Below, piece by piece: positions 1 to 13,124 of a stretch of DNA of 64,000 nucleotides (the first letter of the stretch is position 1; each line of letters opens with the position of its first letter). Source of the stretch: Stratiolaelaps scimitus. Taxonomy: Eukaryota > Arthropoda > Arachnida > Mesostigmata > Laelapidae. Location of the stretch: assembly GCA_019614645.1 (NCBI GenBank), contig JABWDB010000011.1, forward strand, positions 7,079,501 to 7,143,500. Reading direction: 5' to 3'. The notes beneath the pieces were generated by a model. It was not told the origin of the DNA. It worked only from the letters and a program-made list of their open reading frames with translations, and did not search any database. Position numbers and translations under genes: made by a program.

Positions 1-431
1 ATGTAGCAGCTTATCTATAATAATTCTAATAAATAGCAATAAACAAAGTAAATAGCAATAATCATAATCATCATAATAATAACAACAACAGCTAAATTAC
101 CATTACGACAAAATCATTGTTGCCGTCGATTCCTACAACGATTTCCCCTGCGCAAAATCAAGGGACAATGCTATGAATACCTGCTATCTAATCGGAACAA
201 CCTCCCTCTCCAGCCCCCCCAACCTGTGCCTATTTTCTATCGTATTGTACGACAACAACGTCCGCTCCGCAGGTTTCGCCACATCCGTCGTCGGTATCGG
301 TCCACATCAATATCTCATCGATAGCCCGAACAAATGAACGGATCAAGGTGAGCACCCATCAGGAGGCACAACTTTATGCATCAGTTGTGCTCCAGCATCG
401 CATAGGAACAGCGACATCACATCGTCAATTA

Positions 432-434
<3 letters not shown>

Positions 435-468
<34 letters not shown>
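435..468. repeat. (TA)n microsatellite
   Basis: A pure TA dinucleotide run of about 34 bases. It is the first of roughly twenty such tracts in the first 34 kb. A shorter interrupted TA tract follows at about 580-608. Confidence 0.95.
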
Positions 469-469
<1 letters not shown>

Positions 470-871
470 GTATGGTGCATAGTACAATACAGCTTTGCGC
501 TACACCATGCTTCCTACTGATTTCTGCGTCGGCACAGATAATGAAGCCATTCGAACCTGTGTATATATCTATCTATCTATTATATATATATGTATATATA
601 TATATAGATGTATACGCTCTTGTATTCTGTTCCCAATACAGCAGTGACGGACACCGCCACCACAAAACATATTCACTATTCACACGTATCGCAGAAATTC
701 GTAAAGGGCCGGAGGGAGGTGAGAGCGGGCGTGGGGTAGACGCGCATCCGCGTTAGCTACCACCCAGTGGAACACTGCTGCCGGGGTCTCGCTGTTTGGT
801 CGGCCCCGGCCATAGACAAATGGATTGTTGTAGAGGGAGAGGTGGGGACGAGCTGGAACGATGTGAAGATC

Positions 872-905
872 TTATTATTGTTGTTGTTGTTGTTATTATT
901 ATTGC
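872..905. repeat. (TTG)/(TTA) trinucleotide tract
   Basis: Mixed TTA and TTG triplets. The apparent leucine or valine runs in overlapping frames are produced by this tract and are not evidence of coding. Confidence 0.85.
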
Positions 906-1386
906 ATTTGCATCGAATTTGTCGTGGGAAATCGAGGCGAAAAACAACAACTCACCGCAACCCGGCCGCCCTAATGGTTATTACCGTACGATAATAGTGC
1001 CGCGCCGCGCCGGCTAATAACCGAACGGCCGCACGCCTCTGGATGCCCGGTTGACCGAAGGTCGCCGCCGCCGATGGCGTCGCCGCCAATGTCATTGCCG
1101 AGAAGGACGGGGCAGAAATGAACGGCCGAGGCGGGATGCGCTGAGGAGGCTGTGTACATTTGACGATGGCCACAAGCGGTATACTGCATCACCCGCTGCT
1201 GCTGCTGCTGCTCTGGTCGATCGGACGCTGGGGCTAAGTGACGCGCCGTGACGGTCGGACGGACGGACAGCGAGAGCCGGACCCCCTGAACTACTGGATG
1301 ATGAGTCGGATACGACAACACCTGCCGCTGCTTCGACGGCATCGGATCCGTTAGCTGAATGAGGTACATTTAATAAATAAATAAAC

Positions 1387-1409
1387 ATATATATATATAT
1401 ATATATATA
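1387..1409. repeat. (TA)n microsatellite
   Basis: A pure TA run of 23 bases. Another TA tract lies at 1702-1726. Confidence 0.9.
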
Positions 1410-1701
1410 CGATGAGCGGCGGTCAGACAAAAAGATAATCGTAATTTAATGTCTCACTTTCACATGTGTATCGATACATACCCCAAAATGGTCCTATCTT
1501 AGCTAAGACTAAACGGGTAATTGGTATTTTATAGTGGCTAAGTTCGTCGGTCACCGGCAGCATAGACGTACAATCTCGAAGACCGGTACAATGTTGGTAA
1601 TCAAACAAGATACGGGCAAATGCTTGACGGCAGAAACTTTCTGGGAGTGGAGGAACCAACTATATATATATATATACCTAGGAGCCAACGCAACTTATCC
1701 G

Positions 1702-1726
1702 TATATATATATATATATATATATAT
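1702..1726. repeat. (TA)n microsatellite
   Basis: A pure TA run of about 25 bases, preceded by a shorter one near 1661-1675. Confidence 0.9.
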
Positions 1727-2831
1727 GGTACAGGTCGATTTTCACGTTCGGATGTCTCAGTAGGCTAGCCTACTTAGCAACAGGCAGTTTATACTGACAT
1801 GATCATTCGTCAATTCCGCCTGCCCCGGCGCAATCAAATATCACTGTGTATCCCAATTACAGTGTTGGGATCCTTGCGATGAATAAGTTCGCTTTGGTCG
1901 AAGTTCCTCGCCACTGTTACTCTTTATTATTTTATTTACTTAATTATCACCGATACAGAAGAAAATAAGTGATGCCCTATGATTCGCATTCACTGCTTCG
2001 TAATCGCTCATCACGAACTGTCGAATCAAGTCACAATCAGCCTTGAGCGACGTACACAGACAAAGACGTCGATGACCGTCGGCAATACTTCGAGGGATGA
2101 ATTTCGCTCTTATCCACGAGCAAACCCGCTCAAGGGTAAATCACCTGAACACTACGCCTACGAACAGCGCCGATGACAGACCCCGTTACAGCAGAAAACG
2201 CCTCGAATAAATACCACGGCGGACATGAGCAGGTCTCTACGGCACGTTCGAGTGTGCCGCGCCCCGCCGCCCCCCGCCGCCCCCCGGGCCTACGCGTTCG
2301 TCGGTGGCGAGCCACAGCATTCGCGTCACGCCAAAGCCTCGGCGTGGCGCTGATAAGCGTCGATTGTTAGTTTTTCTCGGAAAAGACCAACTGCACTCAT
2401 CGCCAGCGGCATCTCGCTAAATACCGTTCGCTGGTCAATTTTCTCCTCAGTCACTCTGAACTTTTTTGTTGTTGCTGTTGTTAAATAATACCATTCTGAC
2501 TTACCCGCTTACGCCTGGACTCGGCCATTGCCTCACGACGACGTCGGATCGATACCGGGATAACGATTCCTGGAAGTTCGAGATGAATCAGAGTGAATCG
2601 GGTGAGCTATTGAGCACGACGAGAATGGTCACTACGATTGTAATGATGATGCGGATGATAATGAAAACAGCAATAAACAACACGATCATGCATCGGCAAT
2701 CAATATGTTATGTAATAATTGACAGCTTGTCACCACGGGTTGTCCACTCAGGCTGTTCACATTCGACGTGAGCAAGATGCTATCATCTGCCGGTTGAATA
2801 ATCAGGGGTTGGGAATTTATATTATTATGAT

Positions 2832-2834
<3 letters not shown>

Positions 2835-2867
<33 letters not shown>
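2835..2867. repeat. (TA)n microsatellite
   Basis: A pure TA run of about 33 bases following an ATT-rich lead. Confidence 0.95.
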
Positions 2868-2870
<3 letters not shown>

Positions 2871-3017
2871 CGTTGGGTGGATACGGAAAGTTTAACAACA
2901 CCAAGTGGATGGACGCACTCAATGTCAATTAATTTCCCGCTAATCGAACGAATAGGAATGGCACGGCACACGTATAGACACATTCGAACAAGGAACAGTT
3001 CATTTGTCAATCTATAT

Positions 3018-3021
<4 letters not shown>

Positions 3022-3052
<31 letters not shown>
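3022..3052. repeat. (TA)n microsatellite
   Basis: A pure TA run of about 31 bases, only about 155 bases from the previous tract. Confidence 0.95.
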
Positions 3053-3053
<1 letters not shown>

Positions 3054-3306
3054 CGGAGGCATATCAATCATATTTGGCAGTGCAAATTGCAAAAACTCAT
3101 ATAAGATTATTATATTGGCCCGATCATACCCGCTGTTACTCATTAGCAATTAAGGTGAATTTAAGCCTGTTTCTCAAAAAAAAAAATATCCCCTATATTT
3201 CTCTTCCACCTAGGTAGCTATAATATGTATATCAGTCAGGTGAACCGATTAATTCACCGGCGGCGACAACACATTGTTAATAATCTATTTTCAGACTGCT
3301 CTTGAG

Positions 3307-3332
3307 GCTGCTGCTGCTGCTGCTGCTGCTGC
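3307..3332. repeat. (CTG)n microsatellite
   Basis: About nine CTG triplets without an enclosing convincing reading frame. Confidence 0.9.
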
Positions 3333-4627
3333 TTGGTAATCCATTTGTAAGCAGCGGATTACTGCCTTGGCCGAGACGGATCATCGGGATGTCATTGTTA
3401 TAGATCCCTCGTGCATTTTACCGCCGTCAGGATTGGAGTATATTTCCGCGATCATTCCAGCGCTAATGAGTCAGACGTCGTCTGTTAATTACTTAAAACC
3501 GTCGAAACGCCTTCCGTTTACGGCAAATGCAACAGTTGCCATCGTGAATTCATTCATAACGCATCCCGTCGTTGTAGTGTCTATACATTCCAACATTTGT
3601 GAAATATCTGCTCGTGACAGCACGCTGCGCCAGGCGGAGCCCGCCGCTGATTCACGCGACGGTGAACAGACTTGATACGGAGAAGTTCGCTCTCGTTTCG
3701 TTTTGTGATCTTGCAAGTTGTCGAGTCACAATTTACCTCCAGTGTACCTTTGTTTTGTTCACGTACGACACGCATACACCGCGTGTGCGCCGTCATTCAT
3801 CCGCAACCCATACTCTCTCTCTTGCGGGTCTCTCTCGGTTTGGCGCAAACGTGGAGAGAAGGGCAGCCTGCTAAGGCTATCCCATACCTAATTCGCATAC
3901 AATTTACAGTGATTCATGTTACGGTGGCCTGCTATTAGGACTGGGCGAAATAGGTGCATCTATTATAAGCGCGCCATGGGAGTGTTAATTTACTGGGCGT
4001 TCAACTTCGACGGAGCGATTCCGCAAGGCTCACTCGTACACACACCCACACGGACACAATATAGACTAAAAAATCTCTATTTATTCTACAATGTCACTCA
4101 ACTCAAATGCCGTAGTTTCGAATCGATTACGCGGCCACCTGGCCACGTCGGCCAGCCAGCACACCGTTAGCCAGCCAGCGTGTTACCAAGCATGCAAACA
4201 ACTAACTAATCATTAGGTAGCCACTAATGTTTTTAGCGTACTTTAATACATTTAATAGGATGTCATTCTGACGTTAACAACGGATAAATGTGACAAAAAA
4301 TAATTATCTGGTAAGTATAAGCTGATGAAGCCATGAGCTGACTCGGTAGCTGACAATTCCTACCCTTAGGGATACCATCATGAAAAAAGATACATCTCAC
4401 TTTACCGCGATCATCCGTCGAAGCATGAATTTATTTCCTACGTATCCAGCTGTTATGTTACATAATAATAATAATCAAAATATACATGTATCTAGCAATA
4501 ATAATCGACGGGACAGCACTGTGCACCATTTGCGCGCTGACATGACCAGCCACTTGTGGCATATCGATCCTCGATTTCTGTCGAAGACTCAAAAAACAAT
4601 AAGGAAAAATAAAATCGAAAATCGAAA

Positions 4628-4677
<50 letters not shown>

Positions 4678-4700
4678 GTATATATATCTATATATATATA
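4628..4700. repeat. Long interrupted (TA)n tract
   Basis: About 73 bases of TA with rare C or G interruptions. It is one of the longest TA tracts in the window. Overlapping frames on both strands read as Tyr/Ile runs and should be disregarded as genes. Confidence 0.95.
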
Positions 4701-5002
4701 AAGTGGCAAATATGTCCTTGACGTGTCATCGTCTCCTGTTCACTCAGTCAGCATTACTTCGATCCGAGTTGGGTGTTCCTTGATCCGACTCGGATCCGAC
4801 GGGGCTGACGTGCGGCCGGAACGCACAAAGATCAGAGACGAGCGAAATCGTCTCCAAATGCCCACCACACTTCCCACGCAATCCCGATACATCCATCTAT
4901 CGGTCGATCGATCGATTGATCTGATGATAGAATTTCTTCTCGTTTTCCTGAAACATATTTTTTTCCATTTTTCTTCAATGTTCAATACATCATATGTGTC
5001 TA

Positions 5003-5026
5003 TGTGTGTGTGTGTGTGTGTGTGTG
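5003..5026. repeat. (TG)n microsatellite
   Basis: A pure TG run of about 24 bases. Confidence 0.9.
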
Positions 5027-5639
5027 GATGTGATGTTGTTTTTTTTTTGTTGCAATCCAGCTGATACCGCCGCCGCCGCCGCAACTGTTCTAGTGATTCG
5101 GCCATTGGCAAATCCACCAACGGCAAATCGGCTGATTTTCACCACAGTCCCCCTCATCATCGTCACCGCGAACGCGGCCGGGCGCGGACAACAGATTTCT
5201 CGTTGTCGTATGTAGACGCCATGGTGGTGATGGTGGTGGTTTACCTCGCGTCCGACTTATGGAGGACAACCGCAAAATCGCGCAGCACTGAACTGCGCCA
5301 TCAGAGTGGCGGTAGAGCTGTGTCCGATTGGCGGCAGCGCGTCGCACCGGCAGCGCGTCTGTGTGGAGCGGACTCTCATCATTGGAACGGCTGATCCTCA
5401 CCGCTCTGTCGATGCCGCTCGATGGCGATGCCAGCTGAACGCTTGTCCGTGCACCCCGAGTGCGTCACGCGCTCAGGCAGCGGCGGCAGCAGCAGCGTAC
5501 CATACGTAGCACCGTCGTATCTGGGTCTCCGTGCGCTTCAGAGCTTGCGTGCATATGTGCGTGTATGCGTGTGTGTATGTGCGTGCATATGTTAAACGAA
5601 ATCGTTGAGCGGATTGTAGGGTACAAATGGAACCTCCCG

Positions 5640-5740
5640 GGGCGTACTGCATTCATGTACGTCTCCCTTGCAACCGGAAGAGACGCGCAGGTGCACAAAG
5701 GGGTTCGAACCCCACCGTTGCACATTTGCATTTAGGGGTT
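5640..5740 (+). repeat. SINE III-like tRNA-derived element
   Basis: The segment has a pol III B-box (GGTTCGAACCCC near 5700) followed by GTTGCACATTTGCATTT. Upstream is a tRNA-like anticodon arm with GTCTCC pairing to GGAAGAGAC around CAACCGG. The same arm and tail recur at 12,285-12,400 (plus) and about 23,695-23,790 (minus), and the tail recurs near 63,230 (minus). This defines a dispersed tRNA-derived family; boundaries are approximate. A true tRNA gene is unlikely because the acceptor stem does not close. Confidence 0.6.
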
Positions 5741-5756
5741 AGACGGGGTTCCCGCT

Positions 5757-5812
5757 TGTGAAGCAATGCCGAAAGCACGACTAATAAATGTCGGTTGAGT
5801 ATCTGCCTTTTT
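5757..5812 (-). repeat. SINE II-like fragment
   Basis: The segment shares GAAGCAATGCCGAAAGCA and a following degenerate GTCGGTTGAG stretch with the copies at 56,335-56,460 and 17,320-17,490. It is a short, diverged fragment directly next to the SINE III-like element. Confidence 0.4.
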
Positions 5813-8293
5813 TAGGCTGGAAATCGATCTCAAGAAATGCATCGAGTCTAATGTACATTTTCAACATGAGCGGTTTACGCTAGAAGTAGGCGACGAGCTG
5901 CCAAACGCCATTGTGGAAGTGGCTAAGATCCGCGTATGTTACAGGAAACAAAATCGACCTGCCCACAAGGCTCCACAGGGAGAGAAAGTGAGAGAGAGTC
6001 AGAGGGGTGTGGAGATTCAGAGACAGCGAGATGGAGCCACAAGATCGTGGCACTCCATCGAGTTTCTCAATCCCCCTCAAGTCAACGTTGTCATTGAGTT
6101 CCTCTACGCGTATACGTGTGTTCATCAGTCTCGCCCTATGCATGGTGTCTATGCGAGTCAATCTCATCCAAATGAGTTTATCTAAGATGTCATGCCCATT
6201 CATAGGCAACTCAAGCGGGAGCGATTCAACTCGACTCCGCCGCCGTTGGCGCTGCCGTCGCCATCAGCGTCGCAGCCAAATATACTTCAATATATTTGGT
6301 AGAGAACCAATTTGAAATTGAACGCCTCGTCAACGCTTCAGACGCTTTTGACGCGTGCGCTTTCATTGACCCCGTCGACGTCAATGACGCAGACGACACC
6401 AATGATGAATGTGTGTGTGTGTGTATAAGTGTACACTACGTATGAGGCGCGTATCAATCGGCAGGCATATGTTATGTATTGTACCAAGGTTCGTGAACGT
6501 GAACGGCGTTTTTTTTTCTTCTTACCTATGGAAGGAATAGGTCAAAGGGAAGCTTCCATCAGCTCAATTTACCTAATAATAACAATAATAATATCTGATC
6601 GACGTTAAGAGATGCATACACTACTGTCGTATCCTGTACTGTAACACAATTCGAAAGCAAAGCTTACAACTCATTCAACTCGTTATCTATCTGAAATTTT
6701 AGAATAATAACCGCTTGTTTTGATTGCCATAATAGTGGCATGAGAAAATTGTCTGTGTGTATATACCCCCCTAACGAAGAAAGGCAATTAACATTTTTCT
6801 AAAACTAAAGCAATTCTTATACCAAATATCTGAAGTCGATTGCAACAGTCTCATCGTTGTTCTCTTTAGAATCGCAGCCGATGCGAAACCTTGAAGGGGG
6901 CCATGTCAGCTAGTTTGGCTGCAGGGTGCAGATCCTGCTGACTTTACTACCGAGTCGCAATGTCTTCTATATCGCCGGTGACCAACTGCATTCGTTCATA
7001 GATTCGAGTCAATGAGAGTGGTCAACAGCCGATCAGAGGGGAATAGTCGGCACACCAAGCAAGCAAGATCGCCTGCGTTACACAATAGCGACGTTATGTT
7101 ATGTAATAATACACATCAAGCCAACAGGTACACTCTACGCTAGACAAGAGACAGCACCCCGACGAGGTCACGAGACGGAACCCACCACTCCCGGAGCGAG
7201 ATGTTTAGCCAGCAACTTTCAAAATAACACAATTTCAGTATTGACCCTTCGGCGGCCAGTACCACGTTCTCACAAAACATCTTGCAAATGTATACTATGC
7301 ATATTACCACAGATCGAGCTAAGAGAAAACAGCCTTCCCGAGGGTGGCCCCATGGTGCCGAGGCAATCGCGCGCATTTGCCTCGAGTGCCGCACGTGACC
7401 TCTCGTGCTCGCTTCAATTGATGACACTGTCCACCGAGGTCTTGCCCTCATAGTTCTTCATATCGGAGTAGCAGTCGAAGATAGCCACACCACTGGTCGA
7501 CATGCATCGGCCCCCCTTGCGCCCCATGCACAGAACTACTGATTCCGTCTCTCTCCTCTCTCTGGCCGCCTCTTGGACTTGCTCTCGCATTTGTTCTCGT
7601 CGACGAGTACTATACATTTGGCACTCTCGGCGCGCTTCGCGCTAATGGACGCGTCCATCTATATGCATTTGCACCTCGAACAGTTCGCGGTCAGCTGACC
7701 CGAGATGACGTCAGATCTCCGCTGAAATTTATCCTAGCCACCTTCGCCATCGTCGCTGGGCATCAGCATTTTTACTTATTTATTACCACGAAAAGATCAT
7801 TACACGAATCAGAAGCGCGAATATGCTTTTGACCCAGTCATGCAGCAAGTGCCGCTGCAGGGGCAGCACGGCGACGCGACAGCGAGAGGTGTGCGCATTA
7901 TTGAATGAGTTACGTTGGAAGATAATAATAATAATAATAGCAGTTGTAAAAAAATTCACTTTCCGAGCCGAATGTTCCAGTGGAGGGCAGGCATCACACG
8001 CCGACGTCTCTGATCAATGACGCTCAATGATGCTTGTGATTCAACATCAACGATCGGACGACGGAGTACCGATAATATAATACCACCTACTCGCTGGCCG
8101 CCTCTGAGCCGATCTACACGCTCTGAGCTGAGACCTGTCACAGGCAGGGAACAACTGGGAGTCAGGGCCAGAGCGGATTGGATTGTCTCTGAGTGATAGT
8201 GTCTGACTGGTCATCTCGACTCGTCTCGTGGTTGATCTGTCCATTGCAACGGCGGCGAGCCGCATTCAACGCAGATACATGGTGTTGTCAGTA

Positions 8294-8388
8294 TTGTTGC
8301 TGCTGCTGCGGCTATTATTGTTGTTGCTGCTGCTAATGTTGCTGTTGTTGTTACTTTTGTTGTCGATGTTGTTGTTATTGTTGCTGTT
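8294..8388. repeat. TTG/CTG trinucleotide tract
   Basis: About 95 bases of mixed TTG, CTG and TTA triplets. The leucine-rich frame it creates is an artefact of the repeat. Confidence 0.85.
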
Positions 8389-8872
8389 CTCCGTAGAAAC
8401 AATGTTAATTTCTAAATCTCTTCTTGTCATCGTCGCTGCGATTGTTATTGTGGATTGGAAAATTTACATTACGGAGCGATAGGTAGACAGATATATATAT
8501 ATACATATATATATATGCGCATATGGCAGCGGATAGCATGAGACGACGCACTAATATTCTGTATTTAGCCAGCATTTGTATGGTTGTTAGAATTCCCATT
8601 GGCTAATTGTACTCTATGCGAGATGGTTCGCTCCGACCGAGTTCGTTGTTGGTGACGCTGGTTAAACGCGAATTCGATGACAGGTCGTCAATGGACCTGT
8701 TTTCCAGCGGTGGGTGGGTTTTCCCACCGAGTTGTCCATGAACGAAGTTAATTTGATGGTCAATCCTCTACGAAGGTCATTTGCAATGGGTATTTTGCGA
8801 AGGTTTGCTACCTCATGCGAAAACATTTCCTCGACTTGTCTCGATTTCTCCACATCTGTACACTGAGCAGTG

Positions 8873-8899
8873 TTATATATATATATATATATATATATA
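8873..8899. repeat. (TA)n microsatellite
   Basis: A pure TA run of about 27 bases. A shorter TA stretch occurs at about 8,490-8,516. Confidence 0.9.
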
Positions 8900-11800
8900 A
8901 TACATTTATATATATAATACATTTGGGCAGACTCGTCTGTTTTCCGTTCAGTTACGCCTAACCTTTCAACACCTTCCAATTCATCCATTTCACAGCGCCC
9001 TGTGGCACAACGCATGTCACCGCCGCTGGACCATAAGCTTAACGCGGAAGAGTGTCAACACATGTGTCCAATATCTGCTCCTCGCTTCGTTCACGATGTA
9101 ATCGTTTGTTAGGTTGATTTATGGCTACGGAAACACGTGAGTGCCTCGTTCACGCAGCGCCTATACGAAGGCTAGTGGCTTATTCCAGCATCGTTCACAC
9201 CTCTGTGGCCAGTAGAAGGACTACCGGGTTTGCGGGTGCCGGCTGCGAAAAGCGTTCGTCTCGCTTTGACCCAAGCAATAGCGAGCAGCGTCCCGCCAAG
9301 GGGCAGCGATTTCCATTTTGCTGTGAACTAGTAATGCGCGGTTGTTCACACCAGCGGAGGAACGCCCAATGGTTCAGTGGACGGCACGAGCCGCGGATTT
9401 GACGGCGACCTTGAAAGCTACGGCGGCATAGCCTGGCAAGGAACTCGTCGTCGAACACCGTCATCCCTCGTAAACGCTGGTCAAACGCAGTTATCTCACG
9501 AGAGAGCGCTCACTGCATACGTTGTCCGCCGTGGCCCGCTGGTCGGCGACAACTTCGAATCGCGCCGAGAGTATCAACGATCGACGAAATCCCGACGATC
9601 GTGTTTCTTCATGTACACGTTGCGCAACAGCCATTGCCTTGCTGCAACTTCGGAGAGCGGTGCCCGCCGGAAACTAGCTAATGGTTGTAAAATCCTTGAT
9701 TCGATTTCAACAGGCAAAAAGCAAAGGGTTTCGGGGTTTATTTTAGATCAGATGTTGCCCCGTTTGGTGTCGACTGTCGAGCGGAAATTCACCACGCAAC
9801 GTTACTGCATACCGAAATGAAGCAGCTGGCTGAGTAAACATATTTATCAAACATTGACAACGCTACTGAAATCAACTCAACACCAGCCTATCAATTCGAT
9901 CATTGCAGCTGCCAGCACGTGCCCATAGTCGAAAACTATCGAGGTCAGTCCATCCTCTTTACATATCTATACATGTATATGTGTGTGTGTGTGTATGTAT
10001 GTATACGAACCAGCTTACTGTTTTTCATATGTATTTGCCTATTTGGTGGGACAGAATTTCGCACACTGTATAACGCGACAAGCGACATTTTGAATCGCTT
10101 TCGCCTACGTGACCTCGTCGACATTATTATCACCATAGCCGCCGCCGATTTCAACGTCTTCATAATTGCTCCACGTCGATTCAACTCTAAGACTCTCTCG
10201 CTCGTCTACTATACGTCGATGGATCCTGACGTTAATGACGTCTGATGCGCAAAGAGAGAGAGACTTCTTAATGGGTAAATCCTTGCCACAGAATGGTACC
10301 CTGGTGCGTGTTTCCCCCTGGGAGTCACACCAATGCCCATTGCTAATCATCCATCGCTTGCCACGTTCAACCATCTGCCGCTCGTGGTTGTGGCGTCATC
10401 TTGCCGTCATGTCACCCATTTGTTGACATCTGACACTGGCCAACAGCGAGACGTGGACGTCTCCTCGCAGAATATGCTTGTTTCTTTTTTTTCTGCCTTG
10501 TACCTTGCCAGCCTACTAGCCTAGGCTGGCTGACACTCCGTGTGACCCTTGCCGCGAACCTACTCTCGGCTCGAGAACGGGAACGACAATATCATAGTCG
10601 AGTGCCTTCACAAACACATCTATCATGATTGGGGAGTCTAATCTTATTTATTATGAAGCTCAAAAAAATTCAACACCGATAGAGAAAGGTTCTAGAAAAT
10701 GTATGACGATGTCGTGGTGGTTGCACTCGACGACAGGGCTCCGCGAGCAAAGATTGCGGCTTTTTGTCGCAGTGTCCTTCGGCCTTGTGGTTGCGCTTCG
10801 CGTTTCGCCTCGCCTCGTCTCTGCCGTTCGCTATGACGGGACGCCCGCCAGTCCCTCAGTATGCTGTGGTGGAAACCGTGCTTACGTCGATCCCGTGACG
10901 ATGGTTCCAGACAAACACCAAAGCGTACGACTTCGCGGTGGCATCGATTCGGACGGCTCTGCGGGCCCTTCCGTGTTTCTTGTTGGCTATCCGGGATCGT
11001 TAGCGGGCTGATCCTTGTCTCCGGAGGTGCGTTGGTAGTTCGGGCCACGAGCTCCACCCGACAGGTGACAATCGCAACAATCACCATAGCATATTGACGC
11101 GACACAAGGTCCATATTACCGAGTGTTTGCTCAATAGTCTACTCGTCTGCAACTAACCCTGTCGTTGCGAACAAGTAGAAATTACCGAGGACGCAAAAGA
11201 TGGTGTGGACGATTCCCGTGTATCCTTGCTGCGATCCGTTAGAGTTGAGATGGACTTCCCGAAATTTTCTTAGCCGTAGCAAACATAACTGTATCATACA
11301 AGGCAGAAAACGACAACTCCTCTTTTACATAGATCAGGTAAACGAAGCATAATGGTTTCAATAATGATTGTAAAAAGAAAAACGAGCGAAATAACAATAA
11401 TAATTATCTACTATATAAATACACACACCATTATCTAGTATTGTATTTATTCGGCATCCCATAAAATTCCCAATTGTGAGGTGTTTTATTAATTGATTTT
11501 TGTTAATTGATTTATGATGCCTGAGGCGTTATGTACCCACTCGAAAAGGGGCATAGTTACATAGACACGGACCTTAAATAAAGGCAACGAAAAAACGGCC
11601 CTTTGGGTTTTCAGTCGGTGGGCAGCAAAAGTCGCATACGATGAAACAAATACTCATTAGTCGTGAGGCCTTGCATGCATAAAGCTTGCCCAACCTGGTT
11701 CTCTGCAAAGGTCTCGGTAAACAACGCACGTAAATGAAGCCGCACTCAGACAGACTTTCAATGAGAGTATAAATAGATCCAAACAAGGTGCCAAGCCGCC

Positions 11801-12284
11801 AAATAGACATGACTCTATGCTAGGTCGCGATACGATACCCGTTCCGTTAGAGAGGCCGTTACAAATGATTGTCGACGCTCGATTTTATCATACGCACTTT
11901 AGACCTTGTGTCCATACCTCGGAATGGGACATTGTTATTCCTCTCCGTAGTTCTCTGCACAGAAGTCGAGTGGCTTGCGTCTTGTCTAGTCGGTCTACGC
12001 CGGGTGCGCGACCACGCGATGTCCTCCTCGGTTAATTGGCATCTGGACACAACAAGTGGTTTTTTTTGTGAGTTGCTGACGAGCGGAGGGAACGCCTTCG
12101 TGGATTTGTTCGACGACACCCATTCAGTCGCTTAGGCTACGTTATCTCTGCCATCTCGAGTCCGTATTGCAAAGGAGGTCTCATTTACAACTCCTGAGGC
12201 AAGATGTCACTGTGTGCTCTCTCAAGCGACGAAACGGCCGCGTTGGTGTCGGTTGCTGGACATATTCATGCTGTCCACCCTTTT

Positions 12285-12400
12285 GGTGGCGCGGTGAGAG
12301 CGCCTATCTCTTACAACCGGAGGAGATACATAGGTGCTCACACGGGTGCGATTCCCGCCATTGCGCATTTCCATTCGAAGAGGGGTCAAGAAATTTCGTG
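12285..12400 (+). repeat. SINE III-like element with tRNA-like head
   Basis: The segment contains an A-box-like TGGCGCGGTGAGAG, an anticodon-like stem TATCTC / GAGATA enclosing CAACCGG, and a T-arm CGGG-TGCGATT-CCCG with a perfect four-pair stem. A CATTGCGCATTTCC tail follows. This is the best-preserved head of the family and looks like a tRNA fold with a degenerate acceptor. Homologues lie near 5,640 and 23,695. It could be a tRNA pseudogene, but the shared tail argues for a SINE. Confidence 0.6.
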
Positions 12401-13124
12401 AACGTTAATTGTTTAACGCTGAGAGCCAGATCGCCGAAAAACGTTGAAGGACGTATTCCTGATAAGTAAATAAATGACGAACGCTGAGTGCATATCATAC
12501 AATAAATCATATACAAATATCAGTTTCGTGAACAAAAAAGATGTTCAGTCTTTTGAAACTCTCTTCGTTACATGTACAATTGTTAAATACGTTCTTATAA
12601 AAATAATAATAATCATAATAATAATAATGCATTGTGTGATTGTTTGGGAACATTCAGTTGTCTGCACGAGCTAATGGTTCACGAGCTAGCCGCGGAGCGC
12701 TACCCATTTCTTACGAATGTGTTCCAACGGAGACAGCACACATCGACAATACCCAGTGCAACCGTTTACGGCCGCATACACTCAACCAGTACTATCCGTA
12801 GCAAGTAAATGAACGCCAGTAGCCGCGGCAGTGAATTCCCATCAATTCAACAAATACGCCATTCGTAATACCGTATACCCATCGAAGTGATTACCATCAA
12901 ACACCATCAAGAATTGTACCACCAACGATCGTTGACGGAACAAGTGTGCTAAGTAAACGCACACATATGATACATTTTGTGTCAAATTAACTTGTATTAT
13001 ATGTATGCATACGGGATGCCTGTAAAGTCACACAACCCCATAGCGTTCAAACAGTCAGACAGGTCTATATATTAGGGCATACGGTTCGAACTCGCCGCTC
13101 TTTAAATGCCAATAACTTATGAAC

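Larger units (their letters stand above)
1..5630. other. Non-coding, microsatellite-rich stretch
   Basis: I see no supportable gene here. Short open frames exist on both strands, but none shows a recognisable domain, consistent codon use or paired splice sites. The content is simple repeats (TA, TG, CTG and TTG tracts, listed separately) in otherwise unique sequence. It could be intergenic or a long intron of a gene outside the window; the sequence does not decide. Confidence 0.6.
5815..12280. other. Non-coding stretch, no supportable gene
   Basis: I examined this stretch on both strands and found no recognisable protein domain. The longer open frames (for example 9,377-9,820 plus and 10,692-11,114 minus) have no family resemblance and overlap each other in antisense. 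The region has trinucleotide and TA tracts and a moderately CpG-rich patch near 7,500-7,700 containing a palindromic TGACGTCA element, which could be regulatory but is unproven. Confidence 0.5.

Noticed and set aside
9377..9820. 147-codon open frame on plus
   Set aside because: No domain, no splice support and unremarkable composition.
10692..11114. 140-codon open frame on minus with an overlapping plus frame
   Set aside because: Arg/Ser-rich with no recognisable motif. Antisense frames are equally open.
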